The notes under the pieces were generated by a model, which was given only the letters and a program-made list of their open reading frames with translations, did no database searches and was not told where the DNA came from. Position numbers and translations under genes: made by a program. Shown in pieces: positions 10,019-22,250 of a DNA stretch of 64,000 nucleotides; position 1 is the first letter of the stretch; each line of letters begins with the position of its first letter. The stretch is from Erinaceus europaeus (Eukaryota; Chordata; Mammalia; Eulipotyphla; Erinaceidae), in assembly GCF_950295315.1 (NCBI RefSeq), contig NC_080181.1:38841375-38905374 (forward strand), given 5' to 3'.

Positions 10019-10243
10019 TTAGGGGACAGGTGGTGGTGCACATGGTTGAGCGCACATGTTACAATGTGCAAGGACCCCAGTTCGAGCCCCCAGTCACCAA
10101 CTGCAGTGGGAAAGGTTCACAAGTGGTGAAGCAGTACTGCAGGTATCTCTCTGTCGCTCACCCTCTATATCTCTCCTTTCTCTCTCGATTTCTGACTGTC
10201 TTTATCCAATAAATAAATAAAGATAATAAAAAAAAGAAGTTGG
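10019..10243 (+). repeat. SINE-B
   Basis: GGGGACAGGTGGTGGTGCAC, CCCAGTTCGAGCCCCC B box, TTCACAAGTGGTGAAGCAG, ATCCAATAAATAAATAAAG and A run. Well-preserved copy. Confidence 0.93.
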
Positions 10244-10895
10244 ATTCCCTTCTGGGGTTCAATTCAGTTAAAAAAATAAGTAAATAAAATAAAAGTAAGA
10301 CTTGGTGGGAGTGAAAGAAAGGACTATGCACATGTCAATGGGAAGGGTGTTCTTGACCAAGTAAAGAGCTAGACAGATGTGCTGGCATGTCTGGGACAAC
10401 TATGTGCATTTTTTATGAGACCTCCTGGGACAAGCACAGTGTCTAGACAGGAAATGGGTGAGTCCTGGGGCCACAGTGAGGACCGGGCTTGCATTCAAAG
10501 ACAGAGAGGAGCTACAAGGTCATGACTGACTAGTCTGGCTGCTCAGATGGAACACAGTTTAAGTGCCCATTGGTGCAAAAGCCATCAGTCGCTGTCCAAA
10601 TAGAGATGCAATGGGCCAGGTACAAGCTGTCCAGCCAAAACGGCTGACACAGCTGTTGGAGGGCTGCTTAGGGAAAGTAGCACTCCTCCCCTAGACCCTG
10701 CAGGAAGCCAGAAGGCCCAGAGGCAGGGCCAGAAGTACCAAAGTGTCTGCATATCCTATCCCAGCTCTCTCCCTCCCTGACTGCAAAGGCCATAACACGC
10801 AGATAGAGGCAGAGGTGACACCTGGAGACGAAGGCTGAAGCACATACCCTGAGGGTTGTGCTTCTTTCCTAAGAAGCTTCTATAAAACTAGTAGA
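10244..10895. other. Intronic stretch with a weakly repeated block
   Basis: The part near 10660-10770 (GCTTAGGGAAAGTAGCACTC, ACCCTGCAGGAAGCC, GTGTCTGCATATCC) resembles 13865-13975 (CTTAGGCAAAGACTCTG, ACCCTGCAGGTAGCC, GATGTCTGTGTCC), so both may be old copies of one unidentified repeat. Confidence 0.4.
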
Positions 10896-10899
10896 TAGG

Positions 10900-11234
10900 A
10901 CACAGCAGTGGGGCACTCAGCTTGGTGCACATAGTATGAAGTGCAAGGACCTGTTCAAGAATACAGATTCAAGTCCCAGCTCCCCACTGCATGGGGGTGG
11001 GACACACTTCATGAGCAGTGAAGCAGGTGTCTCTATCTCCCCCTTTTCTCTTAATTTCTCTCTGTCCTATCCAATAAAAATAAGTAAATAAATAAATAAA
11101 TAAATAAATAAAGGAAAAAATGGCCACCAGGAGCAGTGAATTCAGTGTTGGTACCAAGCCCTAGCAATCACCTTGTAGAAAAAAAATTAAATTAAAAATA
11201 AAATAAAATAAAATAAAATAAAATAAAATTTAAA
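10900..11234 (+). repeat. SINE-A with extension and long A-rich tails
   Basis: CACAGCAGTGGGGCACTCAG head, ACAGATTCAAGTCCC B box, CATGAGCAGTGAAGCAGG, (AAAT)n, GCCACCAGGAGCAGTGAATTC, then (AAAAT)n to 11232. Confidence 0.85.
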
Positions 11235-11825
11235 AGACCATGAAGCTCTAGGCCTTTCTCCCCATCTCTCTCTCTCTCTCTCTGGTCTACATGCATTCAC
11301 GCTTGTACTTTCTTCTCCTTTTCTGTTCTTTCTTTCTCCCAGTAAATAGCCATCTGTCTGAAACATTATTGGCTCTCTCTAGGATACCTCCATGTAGGAG
11401 ATAGTAAAGAATCTCACAGGAGAGTGCTAGGGCATGGCCCCAGTTATCTCCCCAGTAAAGGAGACAGAGAAATTCAGGGCACATCTCAGGTTTACAAAGA
11501 ACTGCTCATTTTTTGAGCAGGAAAGGGATACATTTGAGGTGGATGGTAAATGTTACCCTTGAAAGACCAGATGGGATTTGACCACTCAGTTAGCTGTCCC
11601 CTTTCACTGTTTCTTTCTGACAAAAATATTAATAGTGTTATATAACACAGGTCAAAATAATCAAGTAAGCAAGTGTTGGGTTCTTGGCAGTTTTCTTTAC
11701 TTTAACCTCTAAATCCTATAAATTAGGTGCTATTATTTCCTGGCTCTCTATTTATATTTCTGAAGTCTACCACTAATCCCCTCTGCATGTAAATTGTGGG
11801 ATGTAGAGAATACATATCAATCATG
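11235..11825. other. Intronic stretch, nothing recognised
   Basis: A short (CT)n at 11262-11282. Otherwise nothing recognised. Confidence 0.45.
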
Positions 11826-11827
11826 AC

Positions 11828-12010
11828 TCAGTGGGGCTGGAAGACACTCAGTTGGTGGGATCCATGCCATGCCCTGCCATGCATGTGAGGCCAAGGTTGA
11901 GACCCAGTAGCAAAAAGTGTTATCAATACAAAAAGTCTGCTACAGAGGCCTCTTTCTCTGTCTTTCTGCCTCTCAAAGTCTGTCAAATGGAGTAAAATCA
12001 AAGAGCCCTC
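11828..12010 (+). repeat. Possible SINE-C relative
   Basis: GGGCTGGAAGACACTCAG, a decayed B box, TCAATACAAAAAGTCTGC, CT-rich stretch and GTCAAATGGAGTAAAATC give the general layout of a short tRNA SINE. Weak. Confidence 0.45.
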
Positions 12011-12029
12011 GTTCAATAGAAAGAAACAA

Positions 12030-12216
12030 GCAGGACTGGGAAGACTGTGTAATGGCTATGTAAAAGATTCACATGCCTGAAGGTCTGATGTCTAAATTTA
12101 ATCCCCAGCACCACCATAAACCAGTACTGAGCAATGCCCTGGTTTCTCTCTCCCTCTCTTTCTCTCTTCCTCTCTTTGTTTGTCTCTGTCATTATAATAA
12201 AGTAAATAAAAACAGG
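12030..12216 (+). repeat. SINE-C
   Basis: TGTGTAATGGCTATGTAAAAG, CATGCCTGAAGGTCTG, TTTAATCCCCAGCACCACC, ACTGAGCAATGCCCTGG, ATTATAATAAAGTAAATAAA. Confidence 0.82.
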
Positions 12217-12219
12217 CAG

Positions 12220-13058
12220 CCAAATTGTGACTCAGTCTTAGGGAGAGGGGTACTAAGTGTGGGGGATAGGAGTTTTATCCTGGGACTTCAGAGGTTCTGA
12301 CTTGAAAGTCTTTTTGCATAGCAATCATATTATCTCCCCTGTCTGTGATTCAGTCTTGACTCTCAAATTCAACTGCAGTGATTAATCCCTAAAATTGACC
12401 CTTCCTAGTGGTGGTTGTGACACTGAGCAAGATACACACACAGCCTGTGAACCTCCCTTCAGAACATCAGCCTTGTGGATGGAGAAAATAATCACAGATC
12501 CTAACCTTGAACCCCCACTGCCACTCCTGCTGTCATTCACAGACTTGAACACCCAGATATTTTAAATCCAAATATGGAGACTATCAACCTGCATCATTCG
12601 GTTCATATTTACATCTTGCGGTGCTTCCTGGTTCATTGCTCCTAGTTTCAAATGAGCCTCTCCTTTGAAATGTATGAGGGATGGTGGCATTCTTCCTGTG
12701 TCTTTTACTATCAATCTTTTACTGTCTTTTACTATCAATCCTGATTTAGGAGGTAGAGAGTGACAATGAGATAAGAATTAAATGGCTGGCAGGTTCGACA
12801 GAATCCAACCTGCCACACTGTCTTAAGAGGATCTAAGCTGACAAAACAATAATAACAAAAAGGCACTCAGAAAGGAGGAAGTCTGGCTTGTCTAAACCCA
12901 TGTGTTTTACAGAAAAAAAAAAAAGACTTTCAATCACTTACAGACACCCTGTTAGCATCCAAAGTTGCACAGTCTATGCTATCTTTCTCAGCTCTGGGCA
13001 CAGGAAGCAACCCCAAGCAGGCATCCACTGAGTCTGAGTTCTTTCCCTTTCCTAATTG
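12220..13058. other. Intronic stretch, nothing firm
   Basis: Includes a short tandem echo at 12708-12739 (CTTTTACTATCAATC twice). The part from about 12740 may be the upstream end of the LTR-like copy that follows. Confidence 0.4.
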
Positions 13059-13059
13059 T

Positions 13060-13530
13060 GTTGATATCAGTGTGGTTATAGATAGACAGGAGAATGCCAA
13101 GACTGGAAAGCCTGGAATACAAACACTGCTGCACCATGTGGGGACATAAATTCCCCCCCACACACATGTTCCTCATGCCAGTGGGGAAGAAAATAAATAT
13201 TGCCCAAGAAGTGGGAGTGGTAACAGGTGTGGGTGTGGCTTAAAAAGGAAGTGAAGACAGGAAATTGGAAGTTCATAAAAGTTGATGTTATGTGTGGTTG
13301 GTCTCTCTCTCTTTACCAATGTGGAAGCCTCAACATGTGAGTAAACTGCTCTCATGATTTCTCTCTCTCTCTCTGCCCATATGCACTCCAGAATGTGTGT
13401 GTCCTCAATTTTCCTGAATAAAGTTTAAAATTCCTGAAAATCATGCTTTATCCTCAATTCTTTGTTGAGCTTCTATATGAAAAATCTACAACCAGCACAG
13501 AGCAGTCTTGGCCACATTTCCCCCACTACA
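13060..13530 (+). mobile_element. LTR-like element, local family copy 2
   Basis: Shares ACTGCTGCACCATGT, AGTGGGAGTGGTAACAGG, GTGTGGGTGTGGCTTA, CT stretch, TTTTCCTGAATAAAGTTT and CTCAATTCTTTGTTGAG with copies 1, 3 and 4. The TATA region is weakened (AGTTCATAAAAG). Same orientation as copies 1, 3 and 4. Confidence 0.6.
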
Positions 13531-13539
13531 ATAGAGTAT

Positions 13540-14762
13540 CTGAAACCTTTCTTATTGGTCTCTTCATCATCTGTGAAAATCAGATCTGGCTCCTATGTGA
13601 GCAGTTGACATACTGAGATGATCCAGGTCTGGTTTTTATAACTCATTTCATGATTAATCAATTGGTAACCTCTCTTATTCTATCTTCCCTACCCTTAACT
13701 ATCTTATATATTCCTTAAAATCAGAATTAAATCTTGCTTAGCTTCACATAAGTCAATATTGAATATTTCTATTTATTGCTCATTTATTAATTTAAAAAAA
13801 TAGCTAGATACTGTTGAATGGATTTTGGACTTTTGCTCCAATAATTCTTCCTCTTAGGGGGTTTCTTAGGCAAAGACTCTGCTGGAGGAAGGACATTAAT
13901 CACCCCTCTCCCTGCACCCTGCAGGTAGCCTGAAAGAGGGGCAAGATGCCAAGATGTCTGTGTCCTGTGATGGTATTTCCCTTTCCACCTCATCGCTGAA
14001 GTGATAAAATACAGATGAGTGAAGCTGTGCACCTGGAAGTAATGGATAAAATTAGTCCCGTTGGAATTCAGCTTCATCATCCCTTGAACCCTCTTATAAA
14101 GGATCAGGAAACTTGGAGACCTCATGCACACTCACTCTCTCATTTCTACTTTGCCTCAATAAATGCTCATATCCCTGAAATATGACCCACTCTCTTCTGA
14201 TTCTTATATGTAGCTATCTGGAACCCCACCAACAGAACATCAAAGGGCCCTCCATGCCCTTTGTCCTTTTCCTTCTTGCTCTCCTGCAAAATTATTATGG
14301 CACTCCAGATAGGAATAGTTTCAGGCAGTCTGTCCTTTTTTACTTCCTTAGTGTTCCAAGATTGAGCAGTGAAAAGAGCATTGGGCTAGCAGTTGAGATA
14401 CATGGCTTTTTATCTCCGATGAACTGAGAGCCTAGGGGAATTTCAGGTAGCCTCTTGGGCCTTGGTTCTTTGTGAATATTATAAAAATCTCAGTTTTATT
14501 GCCTACAAGGTACCTTCAGGTATTATTTTAAGTTTAATGACATACCTTCAAATGTGAAAAATTTCAGTGTCTCTGATATATGAGGGGAAATCCCAAAGAC
14601 TAAATAGTGACTCAGAAAGTGATTAGAAAATAAGAAACATAGTAGTAACTTCTCAAATGGAACAACAACAAAAAAGAATTTATTGTGTGCATAAAATTGA
14701 TTCCCCAACACGCTAACCTTCTGGCTATTGTATAAGTTGGTAAAAATAAGTACAGATGGGAA
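13540..14762. other. Intronic stretch, nothing firm
   Basis: 13865-13975 resembles 10660-10770. TATAAAGGATCAGG at about 14095 and CAATAAATGCTCAT at about 14157 could be a decayed LTR. No exon seen. Confidence 0.4.
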
Positions 14763-14764
14763 GT

Positions 14765-14850
14765 GATTTTTTTTTATTTCTTTATTGGGAAATTATTTTA
14801 TATTCGAAAGTAAATACAATAGTTTGTATGTGCATAACTTTTCCCAGGGG
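14765..14850 (-). repeat. Short retroelement 3' end, antisense
   Basis: TTTTATTTCTTTATTGGGAA then ATACAATAGTTTGTATGTGC is the reverse of the end also seen at about 40680-40825 and 43880-44000 (reverse). Probably a minor L1 3' end type. Confidence 0.5.
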
Positions 14851-14873
14851 AAGTGATTTTTATTATTGTCATT

Positions 14874-14893
14874 AAAAAAAAGGACAGTAGAGG
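14874..14893 (+). repeat. Left target-site duplication of the long L1
   Basis: AAAAAAAAGGACAGTAGAGG matches 21757-21776 at 18 of 20 positions (differences at 14883 and 14890). These direct repeats set the L1 boundaries at 14894 and 21756. Confidence 0.88.
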
Positions 14894-16500
14894 TTACCAG
14901 AAGATGGCGGACTGAGAAACTGCTAGTGGTTTGAGCTCTGACCACATCTTCTGGAAACAGTAGGATTTTCTGCCTTTAGTAGGCCAGTCAATAAGGGGTC
15001 CTAGTGGTGACACCAAGGAGGTGATTATAACTTAATTTGGGTTAAGAAATACAAGAGAAAAAAAGGGAAAATTTTTTTTTCCTTTTAATTATTAAGCACA
15101 CCTCCTCCCCTTCCCCCATAATCAGTCCCTGGGGACCAGCTCCAAGCAGGCTCCCCTGCTGAGGTTCTGTCTTTACCAAATTCCTATCTCACCAGGGAGT
15201 ATCATTCATTCTAAGTCTATACCCTTCTGAAACCTCTGGCCTTTTTTTTTTCTAAGTAGCCAACCCCCCCCCACCTCACCCCACATAGCCAATTAAATAA
15301 TTAAAAATAAATAAATAAATAAAACTCATTTCACCGCTCTTTTATGACTGTTCTTTTTCTTATCTTTTTCATTTTTCTCTTTCTTTTTTTATCTTTTTCT
15401 CATTCTTGTCATCCTTTCTTCCTTAATCCTACAGCTTCCAAAGCCACAGGCCCCAGCTCTCACACCACCAAACAGTGTGCTTTTTTGAATCCACTGATAC
15501 ACATTTGGGAATTATTTTGGGGGAGAATTCTGACTCAGTGTGGACTCTCACTGTGAGTGTCTCTGCTCAACTTCCCTTCCTCCTTTAGCCACCCCTAGAA
15601 TATACAGAGGATAGTAGATTTGCATAACTGTCTATTTCAGCTATCCTTGTCTAGTCCTGAGGGTTTTTTTTTTTTTTTTCCTCATTCTTAACAATCAGCT
15701 GCCTCTGATCACGAGGTTTGAGGTAATCTGGGACAGGGTTTATTTTTCTTTACCCTGCTCTATTTATTATTAATATCATATAAAGGCATATATCTTCCCC
15801 CCCTTTATGTTGACCAGAATGAACTCTTAGGGTATCTTTCATTGCTAGGGTAGTGGGCATCTTATCTATTGTGGGAGGAACTTGTCTCCTTACTCCTACC
15901 TCCTCTACAGACTCTCCCCTCACTCCTCCTCATACCTAATTAAAAAAATTAAATTAAATTAAAAATAAAGTGATTAAAAAAAAAACCTTTCACTGCCCTT
16001 TAATTATAGCTCTTTTTCTTATCTTTTCCCTTTTCTCTTACTTGTCTCTTTTTTCTTTTTTTTTCTTTATATATATTTTTTACCTTGTCATACACTTCTT
16101 CCTTCCTTTTTCTTTGCCTTTCTGAATTATTTTGGGGAAGAAATCTGACTCAGAGTGGACTCTCTATGTGTGTATCTCTGCTCTAGTTCCCTTTCCCCTC
16201 TTGTTACCCCTAGAATATACAGTGGATAGTAGATTTGCATAACTGTCTATTCTTGCTATCCCTCCTTTATTTTCTTTTTCTTCTTCACTGGGATTTTGTT
16301 ACTATTTTTTCACGGACTGTAGAAATTGTTGGGTTAACTGGTAGTGATTAAACTGCTTCAATACTTGCTTCAGTTGCTACTGTAATTCCTGAGGTTGGTG
16401 AGTGCAATTGTCATAAAGGTATTTAGTACAATGTTGCTTGTACTCAAGACAACAGCTGAGGAACAACAGAGCATAAAATAAGAAACACATAAATCAAAAA
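14894..16500 (+). promoter_or_regulatory. L1 5' UTR with an internal tandem duplication
   Basis: By analogy with other L1s this region should hold the internal Pol II promoter. Two diverged copies of one block are visible. One runs from about 15285 to 15660 and the other from about 15925 to 16270, with the shared marker GATAGTAGATTTGCATAACT at 15611 and again 615 bp later, at 16226. Both blocks run from an AT-rich stretch, through a long pyrimidine tract, to a GAATTATTTTGGGG block and ACCCCTAGAATATACAG. Confidence 0.75.
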
Positions 16501-17415
16501 ATGGGTAGATCAAAAACAAATAAAACTGCTACTCCAATGAATGAAGACAGGAGCCCAGAAGAAACTACAAATCAGCCAGAAGTAACCATAGATAAGAAAA
16601 GTATGCAAGAAATAATAAACTTATTAATCACAGAAATGAAAACAACATTGGAGGAAAGGAATGGCAGTATTAGGGAAACAACAGTTGAGACCCCCAAGGA
16701 AAATACAGATTGTCTTGAGGCAATTAGAGAACTGAAAGCTGAAATAGCTGTAATGAAGAAAGAAGCTGAGGCAAGGGAAAGCAGACTAACAGAAGCAGAA
16801 AACAGAATTAGTCAGACAGAGGATGAGTTAGAGAAAACAAAGAAAGAGGAGAAAGAGCTTAAAAAGAGATTGAGAGACACTGAAAACAACAACAGAGACA
16901 TATGGGATGATCTCAAAAGAAGTAACATTCGTATAATTGGCCTGCCAGAGGAAGAAAGAGAGGAAGGGGAAGCAAGCATTCTAGAGGAAATAATAGAAGA
17001 AAACTTCCCAGACCTGAGTAACAGAAAGGACATCAAGATTCAAGAGGCCCAGAGAGTACCAAACAGAATCAACCCAGACCTGAAGATACCAAGACACATC
17101 ATAGTCACAATGAGAAGAAGTAAGGATAAAGAAAGGATCCTAAAGGCTGCAAGAGAGAAACAAAAAATCACATACAAGGGAAAACCCATAAGATTATCTG
17201 CAGACTTCTCCACTCAAACTCTAAAAGCCAGAAGAGAATGGCAAGATATCTATAGAGCCCTGAATGAAAAAGGGTTTCAACCAAGGATAATATATCCTGC
17301 TAGACTTTCATTCAAACTAGATAGAGGGATCAAAACCTTCTTAGGCAAACAACAGTTAAAGGAGGCAACCATCACCAAACCGGTATTGAAAGAGGTTCTA
17401 AAAGACCTCTTATAA
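16501..17415 (+). CDS. L1 ORF1 protein (RNA-binding chaperone), intact
   Basis: ORF1p coats L1 RNA as trimers and acts as a nucleic-acid chaperone in the L1 particle. The frame is complete, 304 codons, normal for mammalian L1 ORF1. Residues 1-70 are a variable N-terminus. Residues 72-140 are a Glu/Lys-rich coiled coil that forms the trimer. Residues 141-236 fit the RRM, starting SNIRIIGLPEEE and including RHIIVTMRRSKDKERILKAA. Residues 237-304 are the C-terminal domain, with FSTQTLKARREWQDIYRAL and YPARLSF. There is no internal stop, which is unusual next to the damaged ORF2. It could be translated if the element is transcribed. Not a host gene. Confidence 0.93.
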   Translation: MGRSKTNKTATPMNEDRSPEETTNQPEVTIDKKSMQEIINLLITEMKTTLEERNGSIRETTVETPKENTDCLEAIRELKAEIAVMKKEAEARESRLTEAENRISQTEDELEKTKKEEKELKKRLRDTENNNRDIWDDLKRSNIRIIGLPEEEREEGEASILEEIIEENFPDLSNRKDIKIQEAQRVPNRINPDLKIPRHIIVTMRRSKDKERILKAAREKQKITYKGKPIRLSADFSTQTLKARREWQDIYRALNEKGFQPRIIYPARLSFKLDRGIKTFLGKQQLKEATITKPVLKEVLKDLL

Positions 17416-17480
17416 ACAAGAACATCACAATAATACTGGCAGTATTTCAGAGCAAACAAAAAAAATTGTTTTTTTGAACA

Positions 17481-20395
17481 ATGGCACTACAATACATTAA
17501 ATCCATAATATCAATTAATGTCAATGGCATAAACTCACCCATCAAAAGGCACAGAGTGGGGGGATGGATCAGAAAACATAATCCAACCATATGTGGCTTG
17601 CAAGAATCCCATCTGTCACAACAAGATAAACACAGACTTAAAGTAAAAGGATGGAAAACTATCATACAGGCTAACGGACCACAAAACAGGGCAGGAACAG
17701 CCATTCTCATCTCAGACATGATAGATTTTAAATTAAATAAAGTAATAAAAGATAGGCAAGTACATTACATAATGATTAGTGGATCAATCAGCCAAGAAGA
17801 CTTAACAATCATTTAACATCTATGCACCCAATGAGGGACCATCTAAATACGTCAAGCACTTACAGAAAGAATTTAAAAAATGCATCAATAGTAATAGAAT
17901 AATAGTGGGAGACTTCAATATCCCACTCTCACACTTAGACAGACCAACAAAGCAGAGAACCAACAAACATACAAGAGAATTGAATGAAGAGATGGACAGA
18001 CTAGACCTCTTGGACATTTTCAGAGTCCTTCACCCCAAAAAACTAGAATAAACCTTCTTTTCAAATCCACATAACACATAATCAAGGATAGACCACAAGT
18101 TAGGCCACAAAGACAGCATCCATAAGTTCAAGAACATTGAAATCATCCCAAGTATCTTCACAGACCACAGTGGAGTAAAACTAACATTTAACAACAAACA
18201 GACAATTATTAAAAGTCACAGAATTTGAAAACTAAACAACATACTCCTTAAGAACCACTTTGTCACAGATTCACTCAAGGAGGAAATTCAAATGTTCCTG
18301 GAAACAAATGAAAATGAAGACACAACCCATCAAAATATTTGGGACACAGCTAAAGCAGTACTGAGAGGGAAACTTATAGCCATACAATCACATATTAAAC
18401 AACAAGAAGAAGCTCAGAACTCTACAAAAAATGGGAATTGATGGGAAATTCCTCAAGATAGTGGAGTCTATATACGGCAAACCTACAGCCAACATCATAC
18501 TCAATGGACAGAAGCTGAAAGCAATCCCCCTCAGATCGGGAACTAGACAGGGCTGTCCACTGTCACCATTACTCTTCAACACAGTATTGGAAGTTCTTGC
18601 CATAGCAACCAGGCAAGAGAAAGAAATCAAAGGAATACAGATTGGAAGGGAAGAAGTCAAGCTCTCACTATTTGCAGACGATATGATAGTATAAAAAGAA
18701 AAACCTAAAGAATCCAGCAGAAAACTACTGGAAGTTATTAGGCAGTGTAGCAAGGTATCAGGCTACAATATCAATATACAAAAATCAGTGTCATTTCTTT
18801 ATGCAAACTCTAAATCTGAAGAAGAAGACATCCAGAAATCACTCCCACTTACTGTTTCAGCAAAATCAATCAAAGACCTAGGAATAAAGTTGACCAAAGA
18901 AGTGAAAGACTTGTATACTGAAAACTATGAGTCGCTCTTCAAAGAAACAGAAACTGATACCAGGAAACAGAAAGATATCCCATGCTCATGGATTGGAAGA
19001 ATAAATATCATCAAAATGAATATTCTCCTCAGAGCCATATACAAATTTAATGCAATACCCATCAAAGTTCCACCAAGCTTCTTTAAGAAAATAGAACAAA
19101 CACGACAATCATTTATCTGGAACATGAAAACACCTAGAATTGCCAAAACCATCTTGAGGAAAAGAAACAGTAATGGAGGCATCACACTCTCAGACCTTAA
19201 ATTATATTATAAAGCCATCATCATCAAAACAGACTGGTACTGGAACAAAAAGAGGCACACATACCAGTGGAACAGAATTGGAAGCCGAGAAATACATCCC
19301 CACACCTATGGACATCTAATCTTTGATAAGAGGGCCCAAAGGATTAAATGGGAAAAGGAGGCTCTCTTCAGTTAATGGTGCTGGGAAAACTGGCTTATAA
19401 CATGCAGAAGAATGAAATTGAACCACTTTATCTCACCAGAAACAAAACTCAACTCCAAGTGGATCAAAGACCTGGATGTCAGACCAGAAACAATCAAATA
19501 CTTAGAGGAAAACATTGGTAAAACACTTTCCAACCTACTCCTCATGGTCATCTTTGATGAATCAAACCCAATTGCAAGGAAGACTAAAGCAGAAACAAAC
19601 CAATGGGACTGCATCAAATTGAAAAGCTTCTGCACATCCAAAGAAACTATCACACAAACAAAGAGACCCCTTACAGAATGGGTCTTCACATGCCATACAT
19701 CAGACAAGAAACTAATCACCAAAATATATAAAGAGCTCAGCAAACTTAGCCGCAAAAAGCAAATGACCCCATCCAAAAATGGGCAGAGGATATGAACAAA
19801 ACATTAACTCCAGAGGAGATCCAAAAGGCTAACAAACATATGAAAAACTGCTCTAGCTCACTGATTGTCAGAGAAATGCAAATTAAGACAACAATAAGAT
19901 ACCACCTCACTTCTGTAAGAATGGCATACATCAAAAGGACAGCAGCAACAAATGCTGGAGAGGTTGTGGGGACAGAGGAACCCTTTTACATTGCTGGTGG
20001 GAATGTAAATTGGTACAGCCTCTGTGGAGAGCAGTCTGGAAAACTCTCAGAAGGCTAGACATGGACCTTCCATATGATCCAGTAATTCCTCTCCTGGGGT
20101 TATACCCCAAGGACTCCATAACACCCAACCAAAAAGAGGTGTGTACTCCTATGTTCATAGCAGCATTATTCATAATAGCTAAAACCTGGAAGCAACCCAG
20201 GTGGCCAACAACAGATGACTGGCTGAGAAAGCTGTGGTATATATACACAATGGAATACTATGCAGCTATCAAGAACAATGAACCCACCTTCTCTGACCCA
20301 TCTTGGACAGAGCTAGAAGGAATTATGTTAAGTGAGGTAAGTCAGAAAGATAAAGATGAGTATGGGATGATCCCACTCATCAATAGAAGTTGACT
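17481..20395 (+). pseudogene. L1 ORF2 (endonuclease and reverse transcriptase), internally deleted and frameshifted
   Basis: The endonuclease start is present (SIISINVNGINSPIKRH, then CGLQESHL with the catalytic Glu). One extra T near 17811 breaks the frame, which resumes as YAPNEGPSKY. GDFNIP and FTDHSGVKL, other endonuclease motifs, are readable. Stops follow near 18049, 18080 and 18228. At about 18418-18428 the sequence jumps from the linker after the endonuclease straight to the RT palm ([30 protein letters not shown]). Span compared with the usual ~1275 codons implies loss of about 300. FADDMIV, the RT active site, is present but followed by a stop at 18692. The C-terminal part continues in several frames to 20395. 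Confidence 0.92.
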
Positions 20396-21756
20396 AAGAA
20401 GATCTGAAAGGGAAACTAAAAGCAGGACATGACCAAATTGTAAGTAGGGCATCAAAGTAAAAACCCTGAGGTGAGTGGTAGACATGCAGCTTTCTGGGAC
20501 AGTGGGGGGTGCGAGTGGGTCGGAGGTATGGGTCACAGTCTTTTGGTGGTGGGAATGGTGTTTATGTACACTCCTAGTAAAATGTAAATTTTATGTACAC
20601 TCCTAGTAAAATATAAATCACTAGTTAATTAATATGAGAGGGGAAAAATTAATTGTATGTCTTGAAGTTTTTCAAAACACAAACTGAATCTTTTCAATAT
20701 ATATGTAATTGATATGCAGACTCTCTCAAAAGCCTAGACCAAGTAGATCAGAAGCAACCAGTAGCACAGCTATATACAAGATACTGGGTACTGTACAGCA
20801 AACCCTAACAAAAGGACTTTTCAAAATTAACCCAATTACCAAATAATGTGATGATAACATTAACTATCCATTGTCTTTTTGAACCCTAAGACAGCAGGAA
20901 CCTCACATCTCCACTATAGAGCCTCTACTTCCCCGAGTCCTGGAACCCTTGGATAGGGCCCACTTTTCCGTATGCCTCTCCCAATACATATCAAATAATA
21001 TTGCATCTGCTGATCACAACCTAACCAACACAATGATTGCCACCTCAACATGCTTCACCTCAGACTGTGTCCAGAGACTTCACATGTGGAATGACAACCC
21101 TTCAGCTTCATTACTCGGGTGAGACTTTTCCTTTCATAGTATACTCTAATTCCATCTCAGTTGGTTCACTTTCTAACAAAGTCCCGAAACCTAGATATAC
21201 ACCAGTTTCTGTGAGAGAGAGCATATGTTCACACATATCCATAAACTACTGCAAAATATATACCTGAAAGCAGAAGTACACTAGAGTTTGCAGTGAGTAC
21301 CTCCCTAACACTTCCTCTCCACTATTCCAAGCTTTGGGTCCAGGATTGCTCAACAATTTGTTAGGCTTCATATGTTAACTCTCTTTTCAGTCACCAGGTT
21401 CCAGATGTCATCAGGATGCCGGCCAGGCTTCCCTAGACTGAAGTCCCCACCAATGTGTCCTGGAGCTCAGCTTCCCCAGAGACCAACCCTACTAGGGAAA
21501 GAGAGAGGCAGACTGGGAGCATGGACCGACCAGTCAACGCCCATGTTCAGCGGGGAAGCAATTACAGAAGCCAGACCTTCTACCTTCTGCAACCTACAAT
21601 TACCCTGGGTCCATGTTCCCAGAGGGATAGAGAATGGGAAAGCTATCAGGGGAGGGGGTGGGAAATGGAGACTGGGTGGTGGGAATTGTGTGGAATTGTC
21701 CCCCTCCTACCCTATGGTTTTGTTAATTAATCCTTTCTTAAATATAAAATAGTAAT
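20396..21756 (+). other. L1 3' UTR and A-rich tail
   Basis: About 1.36 kb follows ORF2. The last ~730 bp (from about 21030, ATTGCCACCTCAACATGC) is the part found again as separate insertions at 47734-48464 and 62246-62990. The last ~400 bp also occur at 3005-3417, 38325-38750, 40228-40560, 47156-47468 (reverse) and 56148-56262 (reverse). Two overlapping frames stay open across 21372-21752. The right TSD is at 21757-21776. Confidence 0.88.
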
Positions 21757-22039
21757 AAAAAAAAGTACAGTAAAGGACAGAGTCAGAAATAAAAAAGGAT
21801 ACATACATTTTACAACTCTCTGAGTAGCCCCCAAAAGAATGTTTCTGCAAGAGAGAATATAGCTCAATCATTCCCTGAGATACTCCTTAATATACGAGTT
21901 CTAGAGCTCTTCTTTGATAACCTGATAAACTATTAATTGGGGACAACTTCTCACAAGGCCCTGAAAACAACAAGATTCTGTTATTCTAATAAAAAATAAC
22001 GACATACCGTTAAGAGCCTTTGGGAGAAGAAGAAGAGAC

Positions 22040-22212
22040 CATATTGTGGAGGACACAAAATTACAGGAAGTACATGGGGGAACACAGACACATGTTTCCA
22101 AGGGAAGTGGGAGTGTTAGCAGGTATGGGTGTGGATTAGAAAGGAGGTAAAGGCTGGGCTTGGATGTCTATATAAACTAGTTCTATTGGTGTGGTGGAGC
22201 TCATGTTCTCTC

Positions 22213-22250
<38 letters not shown>

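Larger units (their letters stand above)
14894..21756 (+). mobile_element. Nearly full-length L1 retrotransposon, ORF2-defective
   Basis: A 6.86-kb element lies between 20-bp target-site duplications. It starts with AAGATGGCGGACTGAG close to the left end, as L1 5' UTRs do. It has a 1.6-kb 5' UTR, an intact ORF1 (16501-17415), a 65-bp gap, a broken ORF2 (17481-20395) and a 1.36-kb 3' UTR ending in an A-rich tail. It lies antisense to GABRG3 in the intron after the 83-bp exon. Target-site copies differing at two positions, an intact ORF1 and several ORF2 stops suggest moderate age. It cannot move by itself because ORF2 lacks about 300 codons plus further lesions. Confidence 0.95.
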
